A stretch of 41,026 nt of DNA, from NCBI GenBank assembly GCA_023445445.1, contig JAEXLD010000057.1, forward strand, positions 1 through 41,026. Direction: 5' to 3'. The stretch comes from Bacillota bacterium (lineage in GTDB: Bacteria; Bacillota; Clostridia; Clostridiales; Clostridiaceae). The notes beneath the pieces are model-generated. The model did no database searches and was not told the DNA's origin. It saw only the letters and a list, made by a program, of their open reading frames with translations. Of the stretch, positions 9,257 through 18,726 are shown in pieces. The position numbers and the translations under genes were made by a program. Position 1 is the first letter of the stretch. Every line of letters begins with the position of its first letter.

Positions 9257-10180
9257 TTATTTATTTTCCTCTGTTATTTGAATAAATACTTCTTCTAAAT
9301 TGCCTGCGGCCTTACTGTAATTTATAACTGGTATATCCTTTAATACTAATTTTTTTAAGATATCTCTAGCTTCTTTGTCACCACCAGCTAAGTTAATGGT
9401 TATTTTATTGCTATCAACAGATATTTCTTTTATTTCTGGCTGTTCTTTTAGAATTCCAATAGCCTCTTGAACTTTATCCATAACAGTTATATTTATAGGG
9501 GCAGTACCTGATGCCATTAACATAACATCTTCTACTGTTCCTTCACAAACTATAGCTCCATTTTTAATTATTCCTATTCTAGTACATATTTCACCAAGCT
9601 CAGATAATATATGAGAGGAAACTATTATAGTCTTTCCCATTTCCTTAAGATTTTTTAATATTCCCTTCATTTCAAATCTAGCTCTTGGATCCATACCTGA
9701 AGCAGGTTCATCTAAGATTAGTAATTCAGGATTATGAACTAAGCACCTAGCTAAACATAGCCTTTGCTTCATTCCTCTAGATAATCCATCTACATTTGCA
9801 TCATATTTATCTTGCAAATTTACAAGTTCAAGTAAGTCCATGGATAATTTTCTTGCTTCTTCCCCAACTATTCCATATATGGATGCATAAAACTCTAAAT
9901 ACTCTATTGCTTTTAAATTATCATATACTCCAAAGAAATCAGGCATATATCCTATTTTATCTTTTAATTCTTTATTGTTTTTTATAGCATCTATACCATC
10001 TACATAAACCTCTCCACTATCTGGGGAAAGAAGGCCTGATACTATCTTCATAGTAGTACTTTTTCCTGCACCATTTGGTCCAATAAATCCAAAAATTTCT
10101 CCCTTTTGAATTTCTAAGTTTAGGCCTTTTAATGCTTTAAATCTACCATAGGATTTTTCAAGATTTTTAATAACTAGCAT
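9257..10180 (-). CDS. ABC transporter ATP-binding protein
   Basis: A 307-aa nucleotide-binding subunit with Walker A GPNGAGKST (near 35-43), signature LSRGMKQR (near 133), Walker B LLILDEPASGMD (near 153) and H-loop SSH. The extended C-terminal domain is typical of GldA/CcmA-like ATPases of ABC-2 exporters. Its ATG overlaps the preceding stop by one base (TAATG), so translation is coupled to the 804-aa gene. It powers the permease encoded next. Confidence 0.95.
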   Translation of the reverse strand: MLVIKNLEKSYGRFKALKGLNLEIQKGEIFGFIGPNGAGKSTTMKIVSGLLSPDSGEVYVDGIDAIKNNKELKDKIGYMPDFFGVYDNLKAIEYLEFYASIYGIVGEEARKLSMDLLELVNLQDKYDANVDGLSRGMKQRLCLARCLVHNPELLILDEPASGMDPRARFEMKGILKNLKEMGKTIIVSSHILSELGEICTRIGIIKNGAIVCEGTVEDVMLMASGTAPINITVMDKVQEAIGILKEQPEIKEISVDSNKITINLAGGDKEARDILKKLVLKDIPVINYSKAAGNLEEVFIQITEENK

Positions 10181-12594
10181 TATCTTTCCCTCCCTTTAAT
10201 AGTAATCATTGGAATCATTGATTGACCCTTCATATCATCTACAGTATATTTAATTTTAATATTGTTATCATTAATGTAGTTTTCTAAGTTAGTTATTTTT
10301 TCAAATCCCTGACCCATATTAAATTTATCATAAGTATCTGTTTTATAATTATAGATATATCTCTCTGCAGAATCTTGACCTTTATAACCGTATCTATCTA
10401 CGCCTTGTTTAATAATTAAATCTTTAACCTCTATATTGCTATCTACCTTATAATTAAACACAACATCTCCTTGTCCATATATATATCCATTATATTCATC
10501 TATATTAACATTACTTGATACTGACTCCACAGTTGCTTCAAAGTATCCATCTGGGAAGTTATAGTATCCATTTTCATCTTTAAACTCTAATTCTGCATCT
10601 TGAACTATAGCTGTTGTATCAAACTTAGAAATTGATTTTTTACCAAAATTAATACCATAGTCCATTGGTAAATCTGTTATTGCAATTAACTTAATATCTT
10701 TATTAATTGAAATTTCATCAGATACCGCTCCAATTAAAGCTGAAACTCTCATTATATTTTTAAATTCTTCAGAATTTAAATTACCTTTATTATTCCATCG
10801 TGCTTCATTATACTTTTGATTTAGTATATCTGAATAAGCCTGTAATCCTGATGAGCCAGATGTTTTTAAGGCTGAAATCTCTTTTTCTTCATCTTTTTGT
10901 AAAGAACCTATATCCCAAACATTTCTGCCAACAACTAACATTAATCTACTAATCTCATATCCTAAAGTATTCTTAACCTTTCCATTTAAATTTCCTTCAG
11001 ATAGCTTAAACTCTGATTCTATTTTAGAAATTACTTCTTCCTTTCCAGTTACCTCAAAGGATTTCATATCTAAAGCATCACTATTATGGAATGTAAAGTA
11101 AGCATTATTTCCACTATAAGTAGTCTTAACTCTCAATACATTACTGACTTCTTCTTCTTGGTTTCCATAATAATAATTGTCCATAGTAGAATAATTCATA
11201 GTTAAATCTTCTGGCTTTTCAATAATTACATCTGATTTATATTTTGTTCCTATTCCTAAATAACCCTTAGCTGTAGCTTTTCCATCTTTATCTACTGAAA
11301 TTACATTATTTTGATTTAATACAATATCATTTACTCTTGTTTTAGAACCCATAAAATAAATTATTAATGTAAATAATATTGATGCCAGTGGTATTGCAAT
11401 CCAAGCAAAATCCCTTTTATTTAATTTCTTTAAAACTAAATATATAACTATTCCAATTAAAACTACATACACTCCAAGCACAGCTATTAATGATTTAACT
11501 CCTATTACTTCATTAATAGGAATAGACTTTGTTAGCTCGTTTATCCTGTAATATCCTTGGTTATATCCACCTTTAAAATTTTTGTTAGCAATATCATTTA
11601 TAGCTTCTAATAATAAAGAATTAATAAAGCTTTTTGAATCCTTTGATGATATAAATGGCTCTAATCCTAAATCAAAGGTTGTAACTAATATTCGTCCTTT
11701 GCCCTTTTCTATAGAATATGCTAAAGGATTTCTTTCATCTCCAACCTTAATCTTTCCATTCTTAACTTCTAAATCTGAAAAAATTAGATTTAAGTTTTCA
11801 TCTACTATTTTCACATTTTTTTCTTTATTACCTTTTGATTTTATATCCAAAAAGTCACTATCTATATTATTAATAGTTTTTGACTCATTAGCTCCTGATC
11901 CTATTATTAAAGTCCCACCTTTATTTAGCCAGGAATTTAAAGCTGTGTATTGTTCCTTCTTTAGATTTGACATATTATAATTATTAATAAAAATTACATC
12001 CAACCCATCTATGTTTAAACTATTTTCTCCAATTAGCTTTTCATCTAACTGTACTTTTTCAATTGCTCCCTTTACTCCTTGACCAGCATATGGATTATTC
12101 ATGTCAAATAAAATACTTCCTGTATAACTTAAAGCTGTTGGATCATCTGTTAATATTCCCATAAAAATATTTGATTCCGAAATTCTACCATTTGAAATTA
12201 TACTTTTCTTTTCAAATAAAACCTTTCCATTTTCCATAAGATTAACTGTAATCTTACTAGAACCTTCTATCATTTTAATTGGTATAGTTACCTTTCCTGT
12301 TTCCCCTTTGGCTACAGAAATCTCCTTACTATAAGCATCATAAGTAGATGTATAACTACCAGATGTTCTTATTTCCACTTCACCATTAAAATCCTTTTCA
12401 GAGCTAGTAAATTCCACTGTTACAGGAATATATTTTAACGCTCTATATTTTCCTTCTATTCCAGAAGTAATCTTCATTTCATAAGCTTCAGCTTTCTTCT
12501 CATCTGCCTTAGCCAGAAAACTTCCAATAGGTAAAGTAAAAATTATTAAAGCTACTATAACAACTATTATGCTATTTTTAAAAAATGCCTTCAT
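10180..12594 (-). CDS. Large signal-peptide-bearing membrane protein, first gene of VWA/MoxR operon
   Basis: An 804-aa protein with an N-terminal signal or anchor (residues 8-30, ending near SFLAKADEK), a long extracytoplasmic beta-rich region, a glutamine-amidotransferase-like segment (around 190-330, with LNSWLNKGGTLIIGSG) and two central transmembrane helices near 370-390 and 398-415. A second extracytoplasmic domain follows. A GGGGG site lies 8 nt before the ATG. I cannot assign a function. Its fusion-like layout and coupling to an ABC-2 transporter resemble GldG-type auxiliary proteins, which is only an analogy. Confidence 0.82.
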   Translation of the reverse strand: MKAFFKNSIIVVIVALIIFTLPIGSFLAKADEKKAEAYEMKITSGIEGKYRALKYIPVTVEFTSSEKDFNGEVEIRTSGSYTSTYDAYSKEISVAKGETGKVTIPIKMIEGSSKITVNLMENGKVLFEKKSIISNGRISESNIFMGILTDDPTALSYTGSILFDMNNPYAGQGVKGAIEKVQLDEKLIGENSLNIDGLDVIFINNYNMSNLKKEQYTALNSWLNKGGTLIIGSGANESKTINNIDSDFLDIKSKGNKEKNVKIVDENLNLIFSDLEVKNGKIKVGDERNPLAYSIEKGKGRILVTTFDLGLEPFISSKDSKSFINSLLLEAINDIANKNFKGGYNQGYYRINELTKSIPINEVIGVKSLIAVLGVYVVLIGIVIYLVLKKLNKRDFAWIAIPLASILFTLIIYFMGSKTRVNDIVLNQNNVISVDKDGKATAKGYLGIGTKYKSDVIIEKPEDLTMNYSTMDNYYYGNQEEEVSNVLRVKTTYSGNNAYFTFHNSDALDMKSFEVTGKEEVISKIESEFKLSEGNLNGKVKNTLGYEISRLMLVVGRNVWDIGSLQKDEEKEISALKTSGSSGLQAYSDILNQKYNEARWNNKGNLNSEEFKNIMRVSALIGAVSDEISINKDIKLIAITDLPMDYGINFGKKSISKFDTTAIVQDAELEFKDENGYYNFPDGYFEATVESVSSNVNIDEYNGYIYGQGDVVFNYKVDSNIEVKDLIIKQGVDRYGYKGQDSAERYIYNYKTDTYDKFNMGQGFEKITNLENYINDNNIKIKYTVDDMKGQSMIPMITIKGRER

Positions 12595-12855
12595 TATTTA
12601 ACCCCCTTAAATTCATTTATCCTATATTTTTATTCTAGACTAAATAATAGAAAATTACCTTAACAAATACTTAAAATTTTCTTATTTTCTTTAAATAAAG
12701 TAAATTAATATGGTTAAATCTCTATTATTATAATTTTACTACTACTATCTCCATTTTACTATATTATGTTATTTTTTTATAAATTTGTAATATTTTAAGA
12801 AGATTCATTATTTTACTATTTAATACTATTGTTAAATTATCAATAAATATAAAAT
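12595..12855. other. AT-rich intergenic region upstream of the operon
   Basis: A noncoding stretch between the first gene of the VWA/MoxR operon and the DUF2935 terminator. It should hold the operon promoter. A TATAAT hexamer on the minus strand lies at 12727-12732, but no convincing -35 box is spaced from it. I see no riboswitch-like structure or small gene. Confidence 0.5.
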
Positions 12856-12894
12856 AAAAGATTATTACATGAACTTATCATATAATAATCTTTT
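12856..12894 (-). terminator. Terminator of the DUF2935 gene
   Basis: A 12-bp inverted repeat (12856-12867 and 12883-12894) encloses a 15-nt loop. On the minus strand it is followed by a T-rich tract. It lies just downstream of the stop codon at 12901. Confidence 0.75.
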
Positions 12895-12900
12895 AACAAG

Positions 12901-13818
12901 CTACTTTCTTAATTTATAATTATTTAATAACCTTATATAATGATTTGCTTCTCTTAATACATGATCTGCTAGAAGTGGTAATATTATTGATTTTATCTTG
13001 CACTCTTCTATTCCTTCTGTTCCAGCCTTCTTAAAGTCTCTTAGCTTAATTGTCTCCATCAGTGTCTCATCCCTAACAGCTAAAGTTGTTTCACTAGTCA
13101 TATTTTTTGCTTTTTCAATTAAATCACAATATTCTTTAGCAAATTTATCTGAAGTATTTATTAATTCCTCCTCGCTTGGATCTAATAGACCTCTAATAAA
13201 TAATGAATGCTCCATCATTATTTCATCCCAAAATAGCTCTGTTTCTTTAATACTTCTTTCCTCAATATCCTCATCATTTTCAATATCATATACATAAGCA
13301 CGATATAATTTAGCTTCACGGAGTATGTGTTCAATAAGTAATGGATAATTTGATGTAAACAGCTTACAAGATAACATATCATTTAAAATTCTAGCCTTTA
13401 AATCAATAAGTCCATCTAATGATTTAATAGCTCTACTATTAATCTTCTTTATGGAACTGATTAATTTTGAATCAACTTCAATATCATCATTACTACTTAA
13501 TTTTAATTCTAGCATAGTTATTTTAGAATTAATTTCTATTCCTGTATAGTATTCTGTCTTTTTTTCGGTGTTTAAAGTATGATCAGTATAAATTTCTCCT
13601 GAATTCAATACACATTCTCTAATATTTCCATCACTTAACTTAACTGTTTCTAATAGTATTTTCTCAAATTGCACTTTATAATCATTTGCTTCCTTAGAAA
13701 GCTTAGTATTTTTAGCTGTGAACCCTGCTTCTAAAAAAAGTGAATGCTCTTTCATTATACGTGCAAAAAACAGATGTAGTTCCAAAGATAATAATGCATA
13801 CCTTTTACGACTTAGCAT
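12901..13818 (-). CDS. DUF2935 domain-containing protein
   Basis: A 305-aa soluble, mainly helical protein with two homologous halves. The first half has LELHLFFARIMKEHSLFLEA (residues about 12-31). The second has ETELFWDEIMMEHSLFIRGL (about 192-211). Each half ends with a His/Glu helix (LLIEHILREAKLYR and LLADHVLREANHYI). The conserved Glu and His suggest a ferritin-like or metal-binding helical bundle, as known for DUF2935 proteins of Clostridia and Bacilli. No enzyme activity is established. The start has a GGAGG site 7 nt upstream. It appears monocistronic. Confidence 0.9.
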   Translation of the reverse strand: MLSRKRYALLSLELHLFFARIMKEHSLFLEAGFTAKNTKLSKEANDYKVQFEKILLETVKLSDGNIRECVLNSGEIYTDHTLNTEKKTEYYTGIEINSKITMLELKLSSNDDIEVDSKLISSIKKINSRAIKSLDGLIDLKARILNDMLSCKLFTSNYPLLIEHILREAKLYRAYVYDIENDEDIEERSIKETELFWDEIMMEHSLFIRGLLDPSEEELINTSDKFAKEYCDLIEKAKNMTSETTLAVRDETLMETIKLRDFKKAGTEGIEECKIKSIILPLLADHVLREANHYIRLLNNYKLRK

Positions 13819-13909
13819 AGCAATCCTCCAAAATTTATTATTATATTATATTTTAAAGTTTTGCTTTATATTCATATTCATCATTTAATTAATTAAATAT
13901 CTAATCTTA

Positions 13910-14128
13910 TTATCTCTTATATTTTTCTTCTAATTTTCTTATATCTTCTTTATTATCTATCCATTCTTCCGTATATCCACAATCACAACACATATATCTT
14001 GAAACATTAACTGTTCCCTTTAGAAAACAAATTCTAATATTATTTCCTACTCCATAAGCCCCTGTCTCACCTGGTATCCTAATAATTTTATTGCTATTGC
14101 ACTTAGGACATATTTTTGTATTTTTCAT
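13910..14128 (-). CDS. Small zinc-ribbon protein
   Basis: A 72-aa protein with two Cys pairs: CPKC at residues 7-10 and CCDC at about 47-50. This forms a zinc ribbon separated by about 36 residues, with a charged helical C-terminus. Ribbons of this size bind zinc and often nucleic acid or protein. The specific role is unknown. A GGGGG site lies 6 nt before the ATG. Confidence 0.75.
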   Translation of the reverse strand: MKNTKICPKCNSNKIIRIPGETGAYGVGNNIRICFLKGTVNVSRYMCCDCGYTEEWIDNKEDIRKLEEKYKR

Positions 14129-14268
14129 AACTTCCCCCTATATTAATTATCTAAAAATAGCTTGCTGTACTATCATCCTTTGATTTAAAAAATAGAATTA
14201 ATGTACATCCAGATAATACTGCAGTTAATATTCTTATTTGTTTATTCCTTACCTCCAGAATGTTAATT

Positions 14269-14589
14269 TCACTTTAAAATATTATCTATAACTACTAATA
14301 TAATTCCTATAAGAATTCCAACATCCACTGAAATATTTCTATTTTCTTTCTTCTTATTAATTATTACAAAAAGCTTTCCTATTATAATAAAACTCCCCGC
14401 TATCCCTATAACTACCTTACTAAAGGATTCATTAAAAGGAATATCCCTAATAAGAACTATAGTTATTGGAATAAGTATAGTTAACGCAGCAATATAGTAT
14501 GCTATTTTAGTTAATTTACCACTATAGATATGAATTAATAGATTCAACTTAGCCCCTTTAAATTTATTAGAATCCTTTTTAATACTCAT
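14269..14589 (-). CDS. Small hypothetical membrane protein
   Basis: A 106-aa protein with three hydrophobic helices (about residues 30-50, 58-77 and 86-104) after a Lys-rich N-terminus. I do not recognise it. A GGAG sequence lies rather far upstream (about 13 nt), in the 3' end of the preceding small gene. It lies between the MacB-like permease operon and the zinc-ribbon gene, so it may be the end of the efflux transcript. Confidence 0.6.
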   Translation of the reverse strand: MSIKKDSNKFKGAKLNLLIHIYSGKLTKIAYYIAALTILIPITIVLIRDIPFNESFSKVVIGIAGSFIIIGKLFVIINKKKENRNISVDVGILIGIILVVIDNILK

Positions 14590-14597
14590 ATTTTTCT

Positions 14598-14801
14598 TTA
14601 TTCTCCTATTTGAAAATTATAGTTACTTTTTTTATTTTTATAGTTAGCATAACTATTACTTAATAAAAATATTAAAACTAAAACTGAAGTTATAGTAACT
14701 AGTATAAAAAAAATTGATGCCCATATAGGTTTACTTTGTTTGAAAGACTGAAATGTCAATATGATAAATAATGATATTAATAAAATAGAAGGTAATGTCA
14801 T
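14598..14801 (-). CDS. Small hypothetical membrane protein
   Basis: A 67-aa protein with two hydrophobic helices (about residues 3-17 and 28-50) and a polar Asn/Lys-rich tail. I do not recognise it. No good ribosome site precedes the ATG. It follows the MacB-like permease gene by 29 nt and precedes the 106-aa membrane protein gene by 8 nt, which is the main support for its being real. Confidence 0.5.
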   Translation of the reverse strand: MTLPSILLISLFIILTFQSFKQSKPIWASIFFILVTITSVLVLIFLLSNSYANYKNKKSNYNFQIGE

Positions 14802-14830
14802 AAATATAATATTTAATCTAAACCAATGCT

Positions 14831-16039
14831 TTATTTTAATATATCTATAGTATTAGCATTAGCAGCCTTTCTTGCTGGAACGAAACTTGAAGCTAGGCCT
14901 ATTACAATTGATATTATTACAGCTAATAACCCAGTAAATAAGTTTGGTGTTATTACTAACTTAAGGAAGAATGATATTATATTAGCAACTATTATTCCTA
15001 ATATATATCCTATTAATCCACCTAATAAAGTTATTAATATTCCTTCTATTAAAAACTCTCTCTTTATATCTCTTTTTCTTGCACCAAGAGCTCTTTTTAT
15101 ACCTATTTCTTTAGTTCTTTCAGAAACTGCTGTGTACATCATATTCATAAGACCTATACTTGCTATAAATAAGGAAATACCTGCTACAGCAGCAATAAAT
15201 GTAGTTATTGTATTAAGTACACCACCTAATAAATTTACTATTCCACTTGTATCTATTATCTCATATTCCCCTTCTATTCTATTTCCTTCAATGGAATTCA
15301 ATGTATTCTTTATTTCCTTCATAGCAGCCTTAACATCTACATCTTGTTTTAATGTAATACTAAGACCTGCTACTTTTTTTGCAGAAGAAAAATATTTGTT
15401 ATAAGTTTCCTTGGGAATTTTCACGTCTCCACCCATATCAAAAAAACTTATTTCATCTTCTGGTGGAGCTTTTTTTATTCCAATAACATCAAAGGATATA
15501 CCATTTATTGTTGCTACTGCTCCTACTAATGGTTCTATATCTTCAAAGGAATTTCTCAACACTTGCTCTGAAACAAAGATAACTCTACTTTTAAGTAAAT
15601 TATCATTAACAGATAAATTTCTACCATAAGCTTCTTCTTCCATTGTAAAATCTTCTACTGACTTAACTAAAGTAGTAAAATTTTTCCCTCTAATTTCAAT
15701 TTCCATATATTCTCCAAATGGATTTTCATTATATTGAAATTCAGCTGATGCCACAGATTCTAAAGCTTCTACTTTACTTTTATGTTTGTCATTGAAAAAC
15801 TCCATATTCATTGTATCTTCAGTATAAATCTCTGGAGTAAAAGTTGCCATTAAAACAACAGCTCCATCACTTTCTCCTGTAAAGTCTTTAATTGTCTTGT
15901 TTTTATATCCTTGTCCCAATGCTACTATTGCAATAACAGCTGTTATACCAATAACTATCCCTAGCATAGTTAAAATAGATCTTTTTTTATTCCTATTTAA
16001 ATTTCTTAAGGCTGAAGCAATTAATACTTTAAACTGCAT
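14831..16039 (-). CDS. MacB-like ABC transporter permease (FtsX family)
   Basis: About 402 aa. The N-terminal helix (residues about 22-42, LGIVIGITAVIAIVALGQG) is followed by a large extracytoplasmic MacB_PCD domain (about 45-270) and the three C-terminal FtsX helices. The motif SERTKEIGIKRALGARKRDI is diagnostic of the family. I chose the ATG at 16039 because AAGGAGG stands 7 nt before it. A start 30 nt upstream lacks a ribosome site. It overlaps the ATPase gene by 11 nt, implying coupling. With the ATPase and adaptor it forms a MacAB-like efflux or secretion system. Confidence 0.93.
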   Translation of the reverse strand: MQFKVLIASALRNLNRNKKRSILTMLGIVIGITAVIAIVALGQGYKNKTIKDFTGESDGAVVLMATFTPEIYTEDTMNMEFFNDKHKSKVEALESVASAEFQYNENPFGEYMEIEIRGKNFTTLVKSVEDFTMEEEAYGRNLSVNDNLLKSRVIFVSEQVLRNSFEDIEPLVGAVATINGISFDVIGIKKAPPEDEISFFDMGGDVKIPKETYNKYFSSAKKVAGLSITLKQDVDVKAAMKEIKNTLNSIEGNRIEGEYEIIDTSGIVNLLGGVLNTITTFIAAVAGISLFIASIGLMNMMYTAVSERTKEIGIKRALGARKRDIKREFLIEGILITLLGGLIGYILGIIVANIISFFLKLVITPNLFTGLLAVIISIVIGLASSFVPARKAANANTIDILK

Positions 16040-16709
16040 AATTTTCAACCTCCTTAAGCTCTCCATCAAAAATCTTTACTATTCGCTCTGCCTTTTTAGC
16101 AACATTAATATCATGAGTAATTAAAATTATGGTTATTCCTTCTTTGTTAAGGTCTTTAAATATATTTATTATTTCTTCAGAAGTTTTACTATCAAGAGCA
16201 CCTGTTGGCTCATCAGCTATTATTATGTCAGGATTATTTACTAAAGATCTAATAATAGATATTCTTTGTTGTTGTCCACCAGATAATTGACTTGGATATT
16301 TATTAATCTTATCTTTTAAATTTACCTTTTCTAAAAGTTCCATTACTCTACTCTTAGTTTTTTTTGATGAAACACCCTTATATAACATAGGAAGTTCTAT
16401 ATTTTCTTTTATTGTCAATCTATCTATTAAGTTAAAGTCCTGAAAAACAAAACCAATACTCTTATTTCTTAACTTACTTAATAAATCATCATTTAAAGTT
16501 TTTATTTCTTCTCCATTAAGTATATAATCTCCTTGAAATTCTTTATCTAATAATCCTAATATTTTAATCATAGTAGATTTACCAGAACCTGAAGGACCCA
16601 TTATGGCTAAAAATTCTCCCTTATTTATTTCTAAATCCACATTTTTCAAGGCATGTAATTTTTCTTCTCCTGAAGTATAATATTTATTTATTCCCTTCAG
16701 TTTTATCAT
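16029..16709 (-). CDS. MacB/LolD-like ABC transporter ATP-binding protein
   Basis: A 226-aa ATPase with Walker A GPSGSGKST, signature LSGGQQQR, Walker B IIIADEPTGALD and H-loop LITHD, typical of the MacB/LolD/FtsE class. GGAGG precedes the ATG, overlapping the end of the adaptor gene, whose stop lies 1 nt away. It energises the FtsX-type permease encoded downstream. Confidence 0.96.
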   Translation of the reverse strand: MIKLKGINKYYTSGEEKLHALKNVDLEINKGEFLAIMGPSGSGKSTMIKILGLLDKEFQGDYILNGEEIKTLNDDLLSKLRNKSIGFVFQDFNLIDRLTIKENIELPMLYKGVSSKKTKSRVMELLEKVNLKDKINKYPSQLSGGQQQRISIIRSLVNNPDIIIADEPTGALDSKTSEEIINIFKDLNKEGITIILITHDINVAKKAERIVKIFDGELKEVENYAV

Positions 16710-16710
16710 A

Positions 16711-17790
16711 TTATACTTCCTCCTTACTAGCTTCTGAAGGATTTACAATAATTTTATCTCCTACCTTTAAAGTTTCGTCTTGGACTATATAATTATCATC
16801 TTTAAGGGTTGCTACTATTTCTGTCTTTTTGTTATTTTCCCCCTCTGCTAACATAACATATAATTTCCCTGCCTCTTCTATAACAGAACTTCTAGGAATT
16901 ACTATTTCAGATGGGTTTACCGTTAATTCCACACTAAATCCAATTTTTATATTTTCATCTGGCTTAACATAAAAAGTGTATAAAGAAGATTTTTTATCAA
17001 GTGACATAGTTGGAATATCTTCCACTTTAGTTATCTTCCCTGTAACTTTTTTATTATTACTTACAATCTTAATATCTACCTTACTATCTATTTTTAGTTC
17101 TTCTATATCAAATTCTGAAGATTCTGCTGCTATTAATGACTCTTCAGAAATTACTCTCATATATTCCTTTGTTAAATCATCTTTATTTACATATACTTTT
17201 CCTTTTATATCCGACTTTACGGAGCTTACAACCTTTTCCTTTAATGAATCTCTCTTTAAAATAGTATCATCTAAACTAGCTTTTAGTTCTTCTATTACAG
17301 CACTATTATTTAATTGCTCCACTTTATTATTTTCTGTTGGAATTTGATTTTCTAAATTTTCCTTATTGTTAGCAATATCAGCTTGTTCTTTCATTAAAGC
17401 TTCCAACTTACTTTGTTTTTCCTTTTCTTTTTCTATTTTAGAACTTAAAGAATTAATTTGCCTATCTAACTCCTCTACTTGCTCTTGAATAGTTTCATTA
17501 TAATAATTAAAAAGCACAGTATCTTTTTCAACTATTTGTCCATCTTCAACAAATACTTCATTAACTTCACCTTTAGATGGATCTAAAATTATCTTTTGCT
17601 CATTGCTTATAATACTACTTCCTTTAAATTTCAATCCTGAAGTATCTTCTATAGTAAAATATTCAACAGCTTTTTCCTTATTAGTTGTTACTGCCTTTGA
17701 CTTATTTTTAACATACATAGCTCCAGCTATAGTTAAAATTAAAGCTACTGTAAATATGCTAATTCCTATTATTAATTGCTTCTTTTTCAT
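16711..17790 (-). CDS. MacA/HlyD-like efflux adaptor protein
   Basis: About 359 aa. One N-terminal anchor (residues about 5-27), a lipoyl-like half (around 60-100) and a long coiled-coil hairpin (about 105-200, rich in Glu, Lys and Gln) are followed by beta-barrel domains. I chose the ATG at 17790, with AGGAGG 4-5 nt upstream. A GTG 24 nt further up has no ribosome site. It is the first gene of a three-gene efflux operon. In Gram-positive cells such adaptors extend outside the membrane and help extrude peptides or drugs. Confidence 0.9.
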   Translation of the reverse strand: MKKKQLIIGISIFTVALILTIAGAMYVKNKSKAVTTNKEKAVEYFTIEDTSGLKFKGSSIISNEQKIILDPSKGEVNEVFVEDGQIVEKDTVLFNYYNETIQEQVEELDRQINSLSSKIEKEKEKQSKLEALMKEQADIANNKENLENQIPTENNKVEQLNNSAVIEELKASLDDTILKRDSLKEKVVSSVKSDIKGKVYVNKDDLTKEYMRVISEESLIAAESSEFDIEELKIDSKVDIKIVSNNKKVTGKITKVEDIPTMSLDKKSSLYTFYVKPDENIKIGFSVELTVNPSEIVIPRSSVIEEAGKLYVMLAEGENNKKTEIVATLKDDNYIVQDETLKVGDKIIVNPSEASKEEV

Positions 17791-17977
17791 ATAACCTCCT
17801 ATATAATATTTCACACAAAAAACATTATATTCTATTTCCTTTTATTATTTTTTTATTATCTAATAATCTACAAATTAATTATTCTTATATTATTTTTAGT
17901 ATTTCCAATTTTTCTCTTTATTTATCAATTAATTTTATTTTTTAAAAATTTATTTAAATTAGGTAAAATCCCATAGA

Positions 17978-18003
17978 ATAAAAGAGCTGTATTAAACAGC
18001 TCC
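17978..18003 (-). terminator. Terminator of the 137-aa membrane protein gene
   Basis: The minus strand reads GGAGCTGT, a short loop, then ACAGCTC followed by TTTTATT. It lies 85 nt after the stop codon at 18088 and before the adaptor gene, separating the two transcripts. The rest of 17791-18087 is noncoding AT-rich DNA that must hold the efflux operon promoter. Confidence 0.85.
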
Positions 18004-18087
18004 AAAGTTAAAACTTATAAATTATACCTAAGTATTATCAATGTAAATTAAATAAATATATTCATAATTTTCTAAAGTTCTTTTATG

Positions 18088-18501
18088 TTATTCCTTAGCG
18101 AAATATATATCTTTTTTCTTGTAAATAAATAATATCATTAAGACTGGGAAAATTAACATTATAAAAGTAAATAAGCCTACTCCTGAAGATATTACTCCAT
18201 ATATACGTGATAAAATTTCTATTCCTATAAATATATATGCTCCCATAGGCTTTTTAGCTAAAAGTAATGCTACAGATATAGTTATTATTACTGATATAGC
18301 CAATGTTATATAAATATCTGTCATATTTACTGTCTCTAATACATTAGGCATTCCCATACTCTCATAATAACTATTTATAAAATCACTTCCAAAAATATTA
18401 ACTAAAGATCCTAATATAACAAAAAATTGCCCAACCAAGTATAATACGGACATTGTAATAATACCTGCACCTACCTTTTTAGTTTCAACTGCATTTTCCA
18501 T
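18088..18501 (-). CDS. Hypothetical membrane protein
   Basis: A 137-aa protein with four transmembrane helices (about residues 12-38, 61-82, 86-104 and 107-127). I do not recognise the family. AAGGGGGAG lies 7 nt before the ATG. It is followed by its own terminator and appears monocistronic. Confidence 0.75.
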   Translation of the reverse strand: MENAVETKKVGAGIITMSVLYLVGQFFVILGSLVNIFGSDFINSYYESMGMPNVLETVNMTDIYITLAISVIITISVALLLAKKPMGAYIFIGIEILSRIYGVISSGVGLFTFIMLIFPVLMILFIYKKKDIYFAKE

Positions 18502-18686
18502 TGATACTCCCCCTTATTTTCATTCCATTTTATAAATTATATACTTATTTAAAAAGAACATTAATAATTGAAATTTAAAGTACATTAACTTTATTAAATA
18601 CATATAATAAACTTAATATATTTCATTAAATAATTATATATAAAAATATTGCTTATATATAAAAATATGCTTTAAATGCAAAAAAA

Positions 18687-18724
18687 TTAACCTTAAAAGA
18701 ATTAATTAATTCTTTTTAGGTTAA
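18687..18724 (-). terminator. Terminator after the sigma/anti-sigma and flavodoxin remnant
   Basis: A near-perfect 38-nt palindrome (one mismatch) is followed by an A-run at 18680-18686 that gives a U-tract on minus-strand RNA. It lies 2 nt beyond the stop codon of the flavodoxin remnant and closes that transcript. Confidence 0.85.
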
Positions 18725-18726
18725 AA

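Noticed and set aside
14143..14260. A short frame reading ILTAVLSGCTLILFF on the minus strand behind a GGAGG sequence
   Set aside because: The peptide looks like a membrane or lipoprotein segment, but the frame has no ATG, GTG or TTG start in the right place, so I cannot support a gene.
14826..15404. A 192-codon open frame on the plus strand opposite the MacB-like permease
   Set aside because: It is the antisense shadow of a gene with strong family motifs, and it has no ribosome site.
18636..18673. A near-duplicate TATATATAAAAATAT sequence in the intergenic region
   Set aside because: Two short A/T-rich copies are expected by chance at this base composition.
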